Below, piece by piece: positions 12,301 to 23,700 of a DNA stretch of 64,000 nt. The translations under genes were made by a program, and so were the position numbers. Source of the stretch: Paracyclopina nana (taxonomy: Eukaryota > Arthropoda > Copepoda > Cyclopoida > Cyclopettidae); assembly GCA_019096065.1 (NCBI GenBank), contig JAGUCH010000001.1, positions 310,001-374,000 on the forward strand, written 5' to 3'. The notes beneath the pieces were generated by a model. It was given only the letters and a program-made list of their open reading frames with translations. It ran no database searches and was not told the origin of the DNA. Position 1 is the stretch's first letter. Each line of letters opens with the position of its first letter.

Positions 12301-13872
12301 CTTTGTTGGGACATTCCTTCAAAGAGCCTTTTTGCCTCAAGTGTACTTGACATTATGTTAAAAGATGGTCCAAAATGGTCCCTGAGTCATAAAATGAGTC
12401 ATAGATGGTCAAAGTCTTCAATTTGCATCATTTAGACAAACTTGACTCATGTACCAGAAACATTTCTGAAGTTTGAGTTGCTAGCTTGGACAAGTAGGAA
12501 AATGCACACCCTTTATTGGGACATTCCTTCAAAGAGCCTTTTTGCCTCAAGTGTACTTGACATTATGTTAAAAGATGGTCCAAAATGGTCCCTGAGTCAT
12601 AAAATGAGTCATAGATGGTCAAAGTCTTTAATTTGAGTCATTTAGGCAAACTTGACTCAAGTACCAGAAACATTTCTAGCTTGGCCAAGTAGAAAAATGC
12701 ACACTCTTTGTTGGGACATTCCTTCAAAAAGCCTTTTTGCCTCAAGTGGACTTGACATTATGTTCAAAGATAATCCAAAATGGTCCCTTAGTCAAAAAAT
12801 GAGTCACAAAAAGTTACTGAGCATAATTTGTGTCAGTTCTGCTATGTCCGCTGTATGGCTTGAGTAACTTGTTCAAGGCAAATAATGCACACTCCTTGTT
12901 GGGACATTTTAAAAATTCCAGTTATTCTAAAGCTTCAAGACTTTTTAATTAATAAACCTATGTTTTAGTGAGCTTATTTGTCCCTTTTTATCCTTAATAC
13001 TTAATTTGACTTAATTTCATGAGTCTACATTAAGTCCTAATAATTCATGTTTATTTTCAAAAATGCACATGCTTTATTGGGACAAATGCACACGTTTTAT
13101 TGGGAAAGGTTGCGTGATAATCAAAAATTAAAAATAGAGCATGTGCATTTTTTGCAATTTTCATGACACTATTGGGACATTTTAGTTTTAGGTTTAAATT
13201 AATCAGGGGGGTCCAAATAACCAGAAAAACACGTTTTTAGAAAATGTCCCAATAGCCCGTCCCAATAGCCCAAGATCGCATTTTTTATGTAGCGCTATTA
13301 GGACGCCATGTCCCAGTAACCGTCATATGAGGAACACCAAGAGGATCAAGGCCAAATTCTACCCAGACTGGGAGCAAATTGTGGGCAACGCCTCCATGTC
13401 CAGCGTCCAGGATTTCCCGGAATTCCCTGATGAAGAAGTCAAGAGCAAACCGGTTAGCTCTCCAGCTGCTAAACCTAAAAATTCACCTGCCAAGCCCAAA
13501 CTACCACCAATAGCTAAAGAGCCTTTGAAAAAGCCAGCTGAACCGGTTGTTGCATCAGCTGAAAATAATGAGAAAGCAGCTGACTTGGGTAAACCGGCTG
13601 AGACATCAGCTGTCAATGGACAAACTACTACTGGTAAACTGGAAAATGACAACAAACAGCTGCAACCTGTTAATCCTGTTGGGCAAACTGTCAACAGTTC
13701 AGTGGCGCCACCTGTGGCAAAACCTGGCATAAGTGGGAAGCCTACCGTAAGTCAAGTAGCGCCACCTCAGCCAAAAGTGGGCGGAGCTTCAAACACTTTT
13801 GGGCCACAGAAGCCAAACAGCAGCAGTTTCAATGCACAAGCTCAGAAGAAGCTCAAAGCACTCTTTAAATGA
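3386..13872 (+). CDS. fax: failed axon connections (FAX) homologue, interrupted by an 8.2-kb satellite block
   Basis: Exons are 3386..3771, 3972..4188 and 4956..5168, with the rest of the protein at 13330..13872. Introns 1 and 2 are GT-AG with correct phase. Joined at ATG|AGG, the reading frame gives 452 residues. Residues 10-34 are a hydrophobic N-terminal anchor. Residues about 53-128 are a thioredoxin/GST-N-like fold with the family signature around SPFPAKLETFLRMAQIKY. Residues 130-280 are GST-C-like (HLYWILMFDRYVDN, QQVWHQGTGRH, the segment ending FYPDW). The tail is low-complexity Pro/Lys/Ala. FAX proteins act in axon development and resemble metaxins. The third gap is odd: an 8,156-bp block lies inside conserved coding sequence and no GT-AG pair at its edges keeps the frame (see mobile element 5169-13324). 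The allele may be broken, or the block may be removed unusually. Confidence 0.78.
3820..3892 (-). tRNA. tRNA-like sequence, probably a degenerate tRNA or SINE head
   Basis: The minus strand carries a perfect B-box (GGTTCGAGTCC) and, about 45 bases before it, an A-box-like TTGGCGCAAAGATTTAGGC. The acceptor and anticodon stems do not pair convincingly. It lies in fax intron 1 in antisense orientation. A functional tRNA is unlikely; a tRNA-derived repeat fits better. Confidence 0.35.
4400..4880. repeat. 18-bp tandem array in fax intron 2
   Basis: About 25 copies of an 18-bp unit (CAAATTTCGGGAGCAATT) with point variants near the right end (TCTGGTGTAATT, GGGAGTAACT). The unit is a multiple of 3 and stop-free in several frames, so it yields long spurious reading frames on both strands. 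Confidence 0.95.
5205..5585. repeat. left subterminal TTGGGAC motif cluster
   Basis: About nine spaced copies of TATTGGGACAT and variants (TGTTGGGAC, TAGTGGGAC), alternating with the phrases gtgcaaattgc and catgcacta. The core equals the inner part of the terminal inverted repeat (ACTGGGACAT), a pattern typical of subterminal transposase-binding sites. Confidence 0.7.
5590..5858. repeat. 15-bp tandem array
   Basis: About 18 copies of GGGCCAGTAGACTTT with almost no divergence. One copy near 5687 has a single inserted T that shifts the apparent reading frame. Near-identity suggests recent expansion. Confidence 0.95.
5905..6058. repeat. 23-bp tandem array carrying GTCCCAATA
   Basis: About seven copies of a 23-bp unit (GTCCCAATAAAAAGTGTGC plus four T). 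GTCCCAATA is the reverse complement of the subterminal TATTGGGAC motif, so this array is an inverted cluster of the same signal. Confidence 0.9.
6120..8570. repeat. about 170-bp satellite array
   Basis: About 14 copies of a unit near 170 bp, recognised by recurring TTTGCCTCACATTT, GCCACTACTGACATTTTGA, TTCGCGTTTTCTTAGCAGT and GAATTACGCGATGCGCAAG. A higher-order period near 1 kb is visible: the variant with GAATGTGTCAAAAGTATGA and TTTTGAGTAGAATTGCC occurs near 6800 and again near 7800. No genes. Confidence 0.93.
8600..12870. repeat. about 210-bp satellite array
   Basis: About 20 copies of a 210-bp unit containing TTGGGACATTCCTTCAAAG, AAAATGGTCCCTGAGTCAT and GGTCAAAGTCTTCAATTTG. Higher-order duplications are clear: the stretch 8841-9236 recurs at 10149-10544, and the variant unit at 10564-10749 recurs at 10982-11167 and 11610-11795. 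Each unit holds one TTGGGACATT, again the terminal motif. Because 210 is divisible by three, each unit leaves the same roughly 64-residue open frame; this is not coding evidence. Confidence 0.94.
13060..13324. repeat. right subterminal TTGGGAC/GTCCCAA cluster
   Basis: TTATTGGGACAAATGC, TTTATTGGGAAAG, CTATTGGGACATTTTAG and then inverted copies (GTCCCAATAGCCCGTCCCAATAGCCC) precede the right terminal repeat. The left side has the matching GGGCTATTGGGACCC, which supports a single element with paired ends. Confidence 0.7.
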
Positions 13873-13931
13873 AAAAAAAACTAAGCAAAACCACTAAATC
13901 ATTGCATTTGTTGCTGCATATTATTGTACAT

Positions 13932-13937
13932 AATAAA
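13932..13937 (+). terminator. poly(A) signal of fax
   Basis: AATAAA lies 60 bases after the TGA stop at 13870-13872, in an AT-rich 3' UTR. Confidence 0.65.
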
Positions 13938-14701
13938 AATATTCATTTATGCTAAAAAAAGCAACTGAAGTTTTCTTGGCAAAAAAGCTCACATAACTCA
14001 GAGTTGAGGGGCTTTTTCAGAGAGTTGCAAAAAGTGCCAAAATCAGTTTATGCAAGAAGAGTTCCACTTATACTACAGCTTGCTCCATAACTCAAAAACA
14101 GATTTCATATTTCCACTTTAAAACATACACTAAGTCACTTGAGATTTGCTCCTAAAATGAAAATCAACTCAGCATATTTTGTTTCTTCAAAACAAACAGC
14201 TGAAAAATCTTTTTAAAAAAATTGAAAAGCTCTTAGAGAATGTCAAAATTAATCATTTTTGTAAAAATGGTCTTCACAAGCCAATCATTTTTTGAAATTA
14301 CTTTTTAAATATGTTTTTTTAGATTTAATAAAAAACTTAAATTACAAAACCCAGAAAATATATACTTAAACAAAAGTTGTCAAAAAGTTATGAACAATTT
14401 CGATAAATTCGGTATCTAACCTTTTTTTTAAAAACCACTTGACCAAAGTCAAATATTTATTTTTGCTTAACTATTTTTTTAAATAGAAATTCGTCAAATC
14501 AAAGAACTTGCGCTCGCGCCGCTGAGAGTGAAAAAAAAGGCTGAGAAAGCGCGCGTCGTTTTTTGTTTTCAAGAACTTTGAGCGCGCGCGCGCGCGCGTA
14601 TTTGAACTGAGAAGATCTTCTCAGTCAAGTCAGTTTTCCGCGAAATCCACCCAAAACAACAGCAGCTTTTTAAAAGCAAATGTAAACAAAAAAGGCTTTA
14701 A
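13938..14701. other. intergenic region and transporter A promoter area
   Basis: AT-rich spacer with no coding frame. A pure alternating GC run (AGCGCGCGCGCGCGCGCG, about 14581-14598) lies about 105 bp before the transporter start codon, preceded by GCGCTCGCGCCGC near 14512. This CpG-rich patch is unlike its AT-rich surroundings and may mark the promoter or form Z-DNA. Confidence 0.5.
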
Positions 14702-17700
14702 ATGAGTTCAGTGCGGAGAAAATCCTGGCCTTCAGTGCCCAAAAAGTCCATATTGAAAAATGCCCCACCCGACAAGGGTAAAAGTGCCCCACCGGAAAGC
14801 AAAATCTCTGCAGAGGGCGGAGAAATCAGCCCAGTTAAAATTAACAATAACAATCATGAGGTCATTCAAGTGGTGCAAGAAGAAGTGAGTGCAAATAGCG
14901 CAAGAACTGCTAGAAAGCGCCGAATTGCTGGCATTTTTCAACACTATTACCCCGAGGGTGGCTGGGGCTATGCAGTGCTCATTTGTGCCTTTTTCAGCCA
15001 GTTTTTGGGCCAAGGCCTTCAATGGGGCATGCTTGCCCTCATGCCCTTCATTTCCAGAAAATTTCAAGCCAGTCAAACTGAGACAGGTAAGCTATTCAAT
15101 CTTTTTTTAAATCCCAAAACTTTTGCCCTTTATTTCACAAATTCTAAGGCTGAGACAGGAAAGGTGATTTAAACAGGTTTTTTTTAAAAAAGAACATATT
15201 TTGCCCAGGTTTGCTTTTCACAAATTGTCAAGTTTAAACAGGAAAGCTGGTTAAAAAAAAATTTTGTTTTAAAAAAATCTTTTGCCCAGGATTGCTTTTC
15301 ACAAATTATCAAGTTTCAACAAGAAAGCTGGTTTAAAAAGTTTTTTTTTGTTTAAAAAAAATCTTTTGCCCAGGCTTGCTTTTCACAAATTGTCAAGATG
15401 TTCTTCTCACCTCAGCAATGTTTACTCAGTTTTCAAAAAGAAGGGGGGAAGTTTTAAAAGAGTCAATTAGTGTTGCAAGAAGCTGAGTGCTATGTTTACA
15501 AATCTCAAGTTTTGTCCCTTTAAAAACTAGGAGGTAACTACTGAGTGTTTGCCCAATGCTCTTGGCCAATTACTTGAAATTGACAAGCAAGACCTTTTTT
15601 TTTTTTTTGGCTCTTCCTGAATTGAAGAACACACACACCTGTCCATGTCTCTTTACATAGAGACATAAAATCCCCACTTTTTTCATGTTTCCTCATGGAA
15701 GGTAAAAATCTTCTTCTTTGACTGCTTAAATGGCCTGAAATTACTCTGACGTTAGGTAAATGTCAGAAAACGTTTCCTCATTTTCAGGCAAATCCATGCA
15801 TTTCTCAGGAAATTTCATAAAATAAAAGTTGATGCTAACTAAAAGAGACACAACTTTTATTAGTGTCTTTTTCATTTATTTGCATAGCTTCAAACCATAA
15901 AATAACACTCTAAATATATATGAAAATGGCGATCTTGGTAATTGTAGTAGTAGATTTGTTTTGAAACTCGTAAAATTGATTGCCTTGATTCCCACAGTGC
16001 AGACCTTGCTTAATATGTCTCGATTTATCTGCTTTGAGTGTAGGGTTCTTGAGATAATAGCCCCAATTTAGTCATAGCCAAGTAGCCAATTCTTGTTGTT
16101 GTTGTGCTGGACTTTTTGGCATCATCAAAAAGGCAACTTTTTCTCACATGGACCAACTCAGAGCTTCAACTCTTGACTTTTGACACTAAGAGGGGCAATT
16201 AAGTCATAATAGTTGTCATAAATTAAGTCTACGCGCGCTTTTTTGCACTTTTTTCCACAGATTTCTGCTCATCCAAACTGAGATTCTTTAAGAATACTTC
16301 CTTAAGTATGAAAATAATCTTCTCTTTTTGGGTCAATTTTGATATAAAACTCTAATTGTATATACTTCAAGCAATGCATTTGCAATGCACTTAAAAAAGT
16401 TTTCTAAATCTAAAAAAATGAATTTAGATATAATCAGGCTCTATTTTTTGAAGCTTTAGTGGTCTAGTTCATTATTGACCATTCTTTTCTGTACTAGGGC
16501 ATTACACCAGCTCATTTGAATAATGCACAAGTGCTATTCTAAAAGTTTCTTTTTGAAATTCTGCTGCTGTGGTAATAAAGGCGCCATTTTATTGCCCATG
16601 AACATTCAATTTTCCAATACACTAATTATGCAAGAACTAGCATTAATTTTGATTTATTTGCCTATGCTAAAAAAAAATTTTTTGTAACTTTGAATTATTG
16701 GATTATTTGAGCTGAGGGAAAAGAAGGTGAAGGGCGGATTTGGTTTGCATTATTGGAGTATTTCATTGTCAAATGAATAGCATGATTTTATGCACATTCA
16801 CTATTTTTGGGTGTGGGCTTCTAGAAAAGAGTTGTACTTTTGCTATAAAGCATGACTGCTATGACTTCATCACAAAGTTGAGATAAGAAATCATCTGGAA
16901 TTAGCATAAGCTTTTTTTACTTCATACTTATCCTATTCAATAACCTATTTTTAAAGTAAGCTTAGAATATAACTTCAAAAAGTACTTTATTTTGTTATGT
17001 TTTGGCATTTTTTATGGCTTTAATTTTCAGTGCATTAGGTTTTGCATATTAATGGCAGTTGATGACATGAGTTGAAGGCTTTTGAGCAAATAGGGCATAA
17101 AAAGGTTTTCCTCATGTAAAATAAAGTTTGAAAACGTGCTTGTCTCCCCTGCTGAGAGCTCATGAATTGATAGCAATCTACAGACATGGCCAGAAGCACG
17201 AGCAAGAATTGATTTTTACTCTTGCTAAATGCTCAGCACTGCTAATGCTGCATTGTCCATCAATGGTCAGTGCTGCTACATCAATGTTAGGCGTGCAAAC
17301 TCAATTTGGCCTCTAAACACCTGCTAAACTGCATTTCTCAGCAACCTTTGCTAAATATAAATTGGAGGCAATTAAAAAGTGAGCATTTACTATTATTGGC
17401 CTTTTGTGCTATTTTCACTCCTTCTCATGGTTTTTGAGCTTTAAAATAATTCCTAATCTTATTTTTTCATGCCCTAAAATGCATTTAAATTGAATTATGA
17501 AGTGGTCAATTAATTAATCAGGAGTTTTTTGTATTGTTAGTGTTGCAGATTTTACTTTGTAATATAAAACCACATGGAATTGATAATTTCAAATTCGCGG
17601 TTTACTCAGAGTGCATCACGTTTTCAGGAAAAATGAAGAAAATATGAAATGAAGACAATTAATAAAGGCACAACTTTTATAAATGCATATTTTCAATATT

Positions 17701-20700
17701 TCCAGCAGAATTGCCAGGAAATGGAGGAGTGAATATTTTGCACAATGGACTCAAAATGCAAAAATAGAAGACATTCTGAGAACCCGTTGAGTTTCATTAG
17801 CAATATCTCATGCTCTGTGAAGATGCTACTCTGCTGATTTATGGTGTTTTTCTTTTAACAGCAAAAGCTATGAATTATTGAGCACTTTTCCGGAGTCAAT
17901 TGCTTTAGACATGCCATCTCTCCATATTTATGGGCCCTTTTTTCTCTGAGTGTGGCCTTATTGAAATCCACGTGCTAACCAGTCCATTATTTGGAGCTTA
18001 AAGCCACAAAAACCTGACTTGTTCCATTCTTTTTATATGGCATTTTTTAGGGCTTTTTCAGGTCAACTTTAATCTGATCTCTGACTCAGTTTACACATGG
18101 TGCAATAAAAAATTGAAGCTCTTGAACCTGAGCAAATTCAAATCCTTTTTTTATGTGATTTTTTTTTCTTTTCTCATGATGAAGAAAAATTGCTCAGCTC
18201 AATTTTGTTAGATTAAAATCAGTTTTGGCATGACCAAGAAGACCTTTTTTCCCCACTTTTGGAGCTCTTTTGGATCTGGTACCATTTTTAGTGGGTCAGC
18301 CTTTAGAGGCAGAGAGTAAATTATCACTGTTAGATAAGAAGGCAATTTTGCCTCATTTTTCACACTAATCTATTGGAAATGTCCAACCAGAAAGGAAGAT
18401 GAGATAAAATTCCTTTTGTTAAAGGCACAAAACTTGGAGCCATATGGCAAAATTTCCTGAATATTATTCTCCAAAATATGAAAGTTGCTTTGAATATCAC
18501 TTCCAAAAATTTTTGGGGATATTTGATAGTCTTCTTCATCCACCAACTTTTGACCACTGTTTTCAAATGGAGGAAAAAATGTCTGTACCACAACATCTGT
18601 TAGCATGTAATGTAGGAATTTTGGAAATGTGCCCATTTTTGAGGGGGCCAAAGAATGAGATGCTCTTTCCCAGTGGTAAATGCAGTTTTTGGACACTTGA
18701 ACAAATGAGTGGCGCTACTCTTGCTAAATTGCAAAAACTTTTGTTTTCAAAACTGTTTTCAGGCCAAAATTACCCCTCATAACAAAGTGTGGCTTTTATA
18801 GAGCTTTTGAATGCAGGGGGAGCGTTAACTGAAAAAGGAACATTGCTCTTAGGTGTTCCTTTTTGAAGTAACGCACCCCCATGCTGAAAAGATCTCAAAA
18901 AGCCATGATTTGTTTTGTGGGACAATCTAAAAATTCATGTAAAACTTGAAACATTACTCTGAATGAACTTTTAAGTAATTTTAATTTATTTGTTTATTTG
19001 TAAGGCATAATGCATAATTTTTGCAATTTTAGCTGTTTAGTGGCGCTACTCTGCTTTTGTATCAAGTTGCACTTTTTGAAGTGGCGCTACTTTGCTCGGT
19101 TTTTTTAACTTTATTAATTTGATATCTTTGAGAAGATCATAATTGCACTTTTTCTGCAATGCAGTGGCGCTTCTTGGATAATGGAAACATGAATTTTTTT
19201 TGAAAAGGTCAAATTGATAATATTGGTATGACAGGAGATAAAACGTGATTTATGGGAGTCAAAGCTCGTTTCAGCAAGTATGTAATGGAAAATGGCTTTA
19301 AATTGAGCATATCTCGCCAGAAGAAAAAAAAGTGCTACCAGACGGGATTTCTCTCTGATAACCTCATTTCATGGTGCATTACGCCTAATTATTAATGACA
19401 ATGCGGAATTTTGCAAACAAAAGTAGCCAATCTCATTTATTATTTAAATAATGTGATGTTCATCTGTAACAAAGCAGGAGGATATTTGACGTACTTTTTT
19501 TTAATCAACATTCAAATTGTTCAATGGTGGAAACAAAATATGGCATTGGAAATCAAGTGTAATGGCTTTTTTTGGTGATTTCTTCATATTTCAGAGAAAA
19601 AAGTGAGATTTATGTAAAAGAAATATAGCAGCTATTCTCATTATCGATACTTAAATATCATTATTAACTAAAATAACTGAGACCAATTATGTTTATGAAT
19701 TCATGGTAGAATTAAAACTTATTGTGAATTTCTTAAATGCAATCTTTTGAAACGTGGTTAATGCAAAATCACCCAAATCATTGTCGCACTTTTGACTGGA
19801 CAAACCAATTGTTCAAAGCTGTACCCAAACACAAGAGATGGAAATGCAAGAAATTGGCTTTTTTTGATGATTTGTTCAGATTATCTCCATGAAAAAGTGA
19901 TTTCTTTGGCAAAAACTTAATGCTACAAACCTGTAAAGCTATTTAGCGCTCACTTAAGACAGTGGTACAAGAATGCTGAGTTTTTGCTGAGATTGGCCTC
20001 CGGATTTGTCTGCTTTACTTTTTTTTCATTTCATGATGATCTTCTACCACCAAAAAAAGGGAATTTGGCCTAAAGCAGAGATTTCAACTCCTGGCTAACT
20101 TTACAATGATAGATGAATGAAAATGACCCCGCGGCTTCTTTCTAACGCTTTTTATCATCTCTTTCACTGTTGAAATGCCTCGGTCATCCCTACACTGAAG
20201 GGGTGGCAAAAAAAGCCAAATATTTGTCTGGTAGCACTTTTTCCCCTCCTAATATCATGACCACTGATATATTCCCAAAAAGTGTTGCTTTTAGTGCATT
20301 AAGCAAGAAGTGCCACTAACCACATCTGGTAGCACTTTTCCTGGTTAATTGGAAAATAAACTTTTTTTCAAGCTCAAATATTTGTCTGGTAGCCCTTTTT
20401 CCACTTCCAATATTATTTACATATTACTCATATTTTTGCAAAAAAGTGTTGCTTTTACATTTATCAAGAACTGCCACTTGCCACATCTGGTAGCACTTTT
20501 ATTTAGTTTTTGGTTTTAGCTATTATTTTATTATATTTGACTGAAATATTTGTCTGGTAGCACTGTTTATTTATTTGACCCGAAAAATTTCTTATTAGCC
20601 AAGAAAAGAAAAGTTATAACATCTGGTAGCACTTTTCCTGCTATTCAAAAACACCAACATTTTCAAAATCAACAGTGCTACCAGATGCACTTTTTGATAT

Positions 20701-23700
20701 CATTAAATAATAAAAATAAACCTTAAATTGTATAATGAGTGTGCTTAATGTTATGCATAGCTAAAATTGCCACAAGGGAGAGAAGTGCACTTTTGAGCCA
20801 AAAAGTTGCAAAAAACGCCACTTCTAGGCGATACGCAGCTAGCTTGCTACTTATATTTGAAATGATGGCGAGATGAAACATGTGTGTAAAAAATGATCCA
20901 TGGAAATCAGTTTGACATGGCCAAATAAGCAGCGAAGGGGGAAATTTGCTTAAGGCCAATTCATATCAGAATGTCATCATTTCATTGGGGGCGGGCGCGC
21001 GAAGCTCCAGCGCGCCCCACCTAAACTGATGACTTTTCTAATGGGTGAAAAGTTTTTTTCAAATTGCCCTAAAGCAAAGTGCAATTACAGGCAAATCATT
21101 TGTCTATGCTCAAGCCCATACTATTTCATTAATCACACACCTCTAAAAAGGCTCTAAACCAACACTTTTTAAGTAAATAAATAATTTTTAAAAGCATTTT
21201 TAGAATTATTGGCAAATCGTGGCTTTTGAGAGCTTTTCGATTTAGGGTGCGTTAACTGAAAAAGGAACGTTGCTCATAGGTGTTCCTTTTTGAGGTAACG
21301 CACCCCCATCCTGAAAAGAACTCATTAAGCCATGATTTTATTTGTGGAGAACTGAAATAGTTGTGAATTTTTTGTGCTGGGATCGAGCCAAGAGTCGAGC
21401 TGTTGTTAATAGGCCTTAATTTTGTGCATCCCTTTCTACCTTGCAGCTACTTTGTGTACATAATTGAGCTCTGCTTCTTTTCAAAGGTAAACAAAGATCA
21501 GCTGACCTGCACATGATGAATTACTCAGCTAATTTAGTCTTTTCTGCACAAATAGTTTTCAAAATTCTATATAGTGACCTTCAGTGTGCATTATGAGTTT
21601 CTTCCATTGTGAACTAATCTTATTATTATTTCATAAAGATTGCCATAATTTGCCACCCACTTCAAAAATTAAGCTACACCCTCAAAAAGCCAATTTCACA
21701 GTGTTGACCCTAGTTGCACACTAGGGTAATTTTGGCATTTTTTAAAAATAAAAGGTAAAACTACAATATTAACAAGTTTATTAAAAAATTCATATTTTTT
21801 AAAATTTAACCCACTGTGGTGAGACCACCATGAACTCTAATGTAAATAGCCACAGAGTATGACCCCATTTTTGGCCAGGCCAAAAAAAAATTAGATTGCT
21901 TTAAATGAGGCTCATTTCATTAACTTTGTTTATCTGAGCATTCGCGGATTAAGAAAGGAGAAACCGGCTGAAATGGTCAATTTATGTGGGCTAGCCATAT
22001 TTAGGCCTTCTCTATATTCCTTATTGAAGGTCATCATCAAAGTTTTTCAGTTGCATCTGTTCGCTATTCTCGTTTCATTTAAAAAATGTCAACGGTTTTT
22101 TTTTGTCAGCTGACGCCCGCGCTGGCTGGCTTCCGTACCGGCCCGCCTAAATGCACTTTTTTAAATAAGGATAAATATTTTGCATAAGCCTACAAAAGCA
22201 GTTTTGAAAAGGGGCTTTTTTAGTATTTTTTAATGCATTTGTTGTTGAAATATGTCAAATTTGAAATTTAGTCAGCTGACGCCCATACAAATAAATATTT
22301 AGTAAAATCATACAAAAGCAGTTTTTGAAATTAGTCAGCATAAATAAATATCTAGTAAAAGCATACCAAAGCACTTTTGAGCATTTTTGACAATTTACTG
22401 TTGAAATGGGTTAAATTTAGGTCAGCTGATGCCCTTATTGGTTTTGTTAGGCGTTTTGTCAAGTGCCTGAATAACAGAAAAGCCCTTAATTTTTGAATTT
22501 GAATAAAAGCTGCTATTAGGCTTTTTTGCTCATTTACAAACCTCATTTGTCCCCTGTCAGCAGTCATTAGTGATTTTTTAGTCAATTTTCCCCACTGGCA
22601 GTTTTTGAGTGAATTAATGTGCTTTGGCGGTCTTTAAACCATTTGAATCCCATTTACATGACAAATGATGTGAAGAAGAGCTTACCACTTATAATTATAT
22701 TAACCAAAAAAGAGCATCATTTTCAAACATTTGAAGTCCTTAAAAAAAGACACACTTTTTTAAAAAACATTTAAGGATGGGAATTTTCCGGGAATTTTCC
22801 CCATAGTGGAAAAGTCATTCTGGTACCCCCAAAAAAGTGTGTGTTGACATGCAGCCATTTGTCACTCAAAAAGTGCCGCTTTTAGTGAAGATGGTAAAAA
22901 AGGAGGGCTAGGGTTGACTTGGAGTCAGTTAAAGCCTACCCTAGCTAGAATTGATTTCTTGCAGTTGGGTCACGCGCCATCAGATATTCATCTCACTCTT
23001 AGAGCCATTTTCAGCCAAGTTGAAAAAACTGCGAAAATTGCCAAAGGTCAATTTTAAATGTTGTTGTTTTTTATTGCAAAAATTGCCAAAGGTCAATTTT
23101 AAATGGGTTTTTTAAAGGCAAAAGTTTCCAAAAAAGCACATTTACCTGTTTGTCTTTTTAAAGAAATAAATCAAACTTAAAAAAAAACTTTGCCAGAATA
23201 ACTTTTTTGGGAGAAAAACTTCATTTAAAAAATATAGCATAAAAAACTTGTTTTAAAGAAAATTCTCATTTTTGGCTGATAAAGTCATGCGAGCCAAAAG
23301 GCGAAATAATCCACTGTGGAATGCATGAAAACAAGCGCTACTTTCAATTTTTTGCGTCAAAAATGACAGCTGATTATTAAGTTGGCTGGAAAGAGAAAAA
23401 GTAGCATTTTTGTCAACTTGGCGGTGGGTTCACTACATACGGCAGTGAAGCGAAAATCCTTGTATTTTGCTGAGATTTGGAGTGCGCTCGCATCTACCGT
23501 ACAATAATGGATTTTTTCGTCACATGTGAAGAAATAATGCTCATTATTGTACAGTTGGCAACTTGAGAGTTCTTCTTCAATTAAAAAAAGACTTGACCAG
23601 GATTCGAACCTGTGTCTGCTGAGTGAAAGGTCTGCACACTGCCACTACGCCACCAGATCACATCAAATGATAAGATCTGATGAGTGATTTAAAAATGCAT

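Larger units (their letters stand above)
5164..13329. mobile_element. 8.16-kb TIR-bounded, satellite-filled insertion in fax
   Basis: The block 5169..13324 is flanked by the direct repeat ATATG (5164-5168 and 13325-13329). Near its ends lies a perfect 13-bp inverted repeat: GTTACTGGGACAT at 5184-5196 and its complement at 13308-13320. The outermost bases (CGCGGT and GACGGT) also match partly, as if 11 bases had been added on the left. Related TATTGGGACAT motifs crowd both subterminal zones. Removing the block plus one ATATG restores an unbroken FAX frame. No transposase frame is inside; the interior is five tandem arrays. I read it as a non-autonomous DNA transposon grown by satellite expansion. 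Superfamily unassigned: a 5-bp duplication does not match the usual 8 bp of hAT. Confidence 0.65.

Noticed and set aside
6120-12870. CRISPR-like array
   Set aside because: Repeats of 170 and 210 bp are contiguous without unique spacers, and the genome is clearly eukaryotic.
13359-13730. 123-codon minus-strand frame over the fax tail
   Set aside because: Shadow of the Pro/Ala/Lys-rich fax coding exon on the other strand.
18360-18782. Overlapping 108-112 codon frames on both strands in the long intron
   Set aside because: No family motif and neither joins to splice sites in phase; chance open frames in AT-rich DNA.
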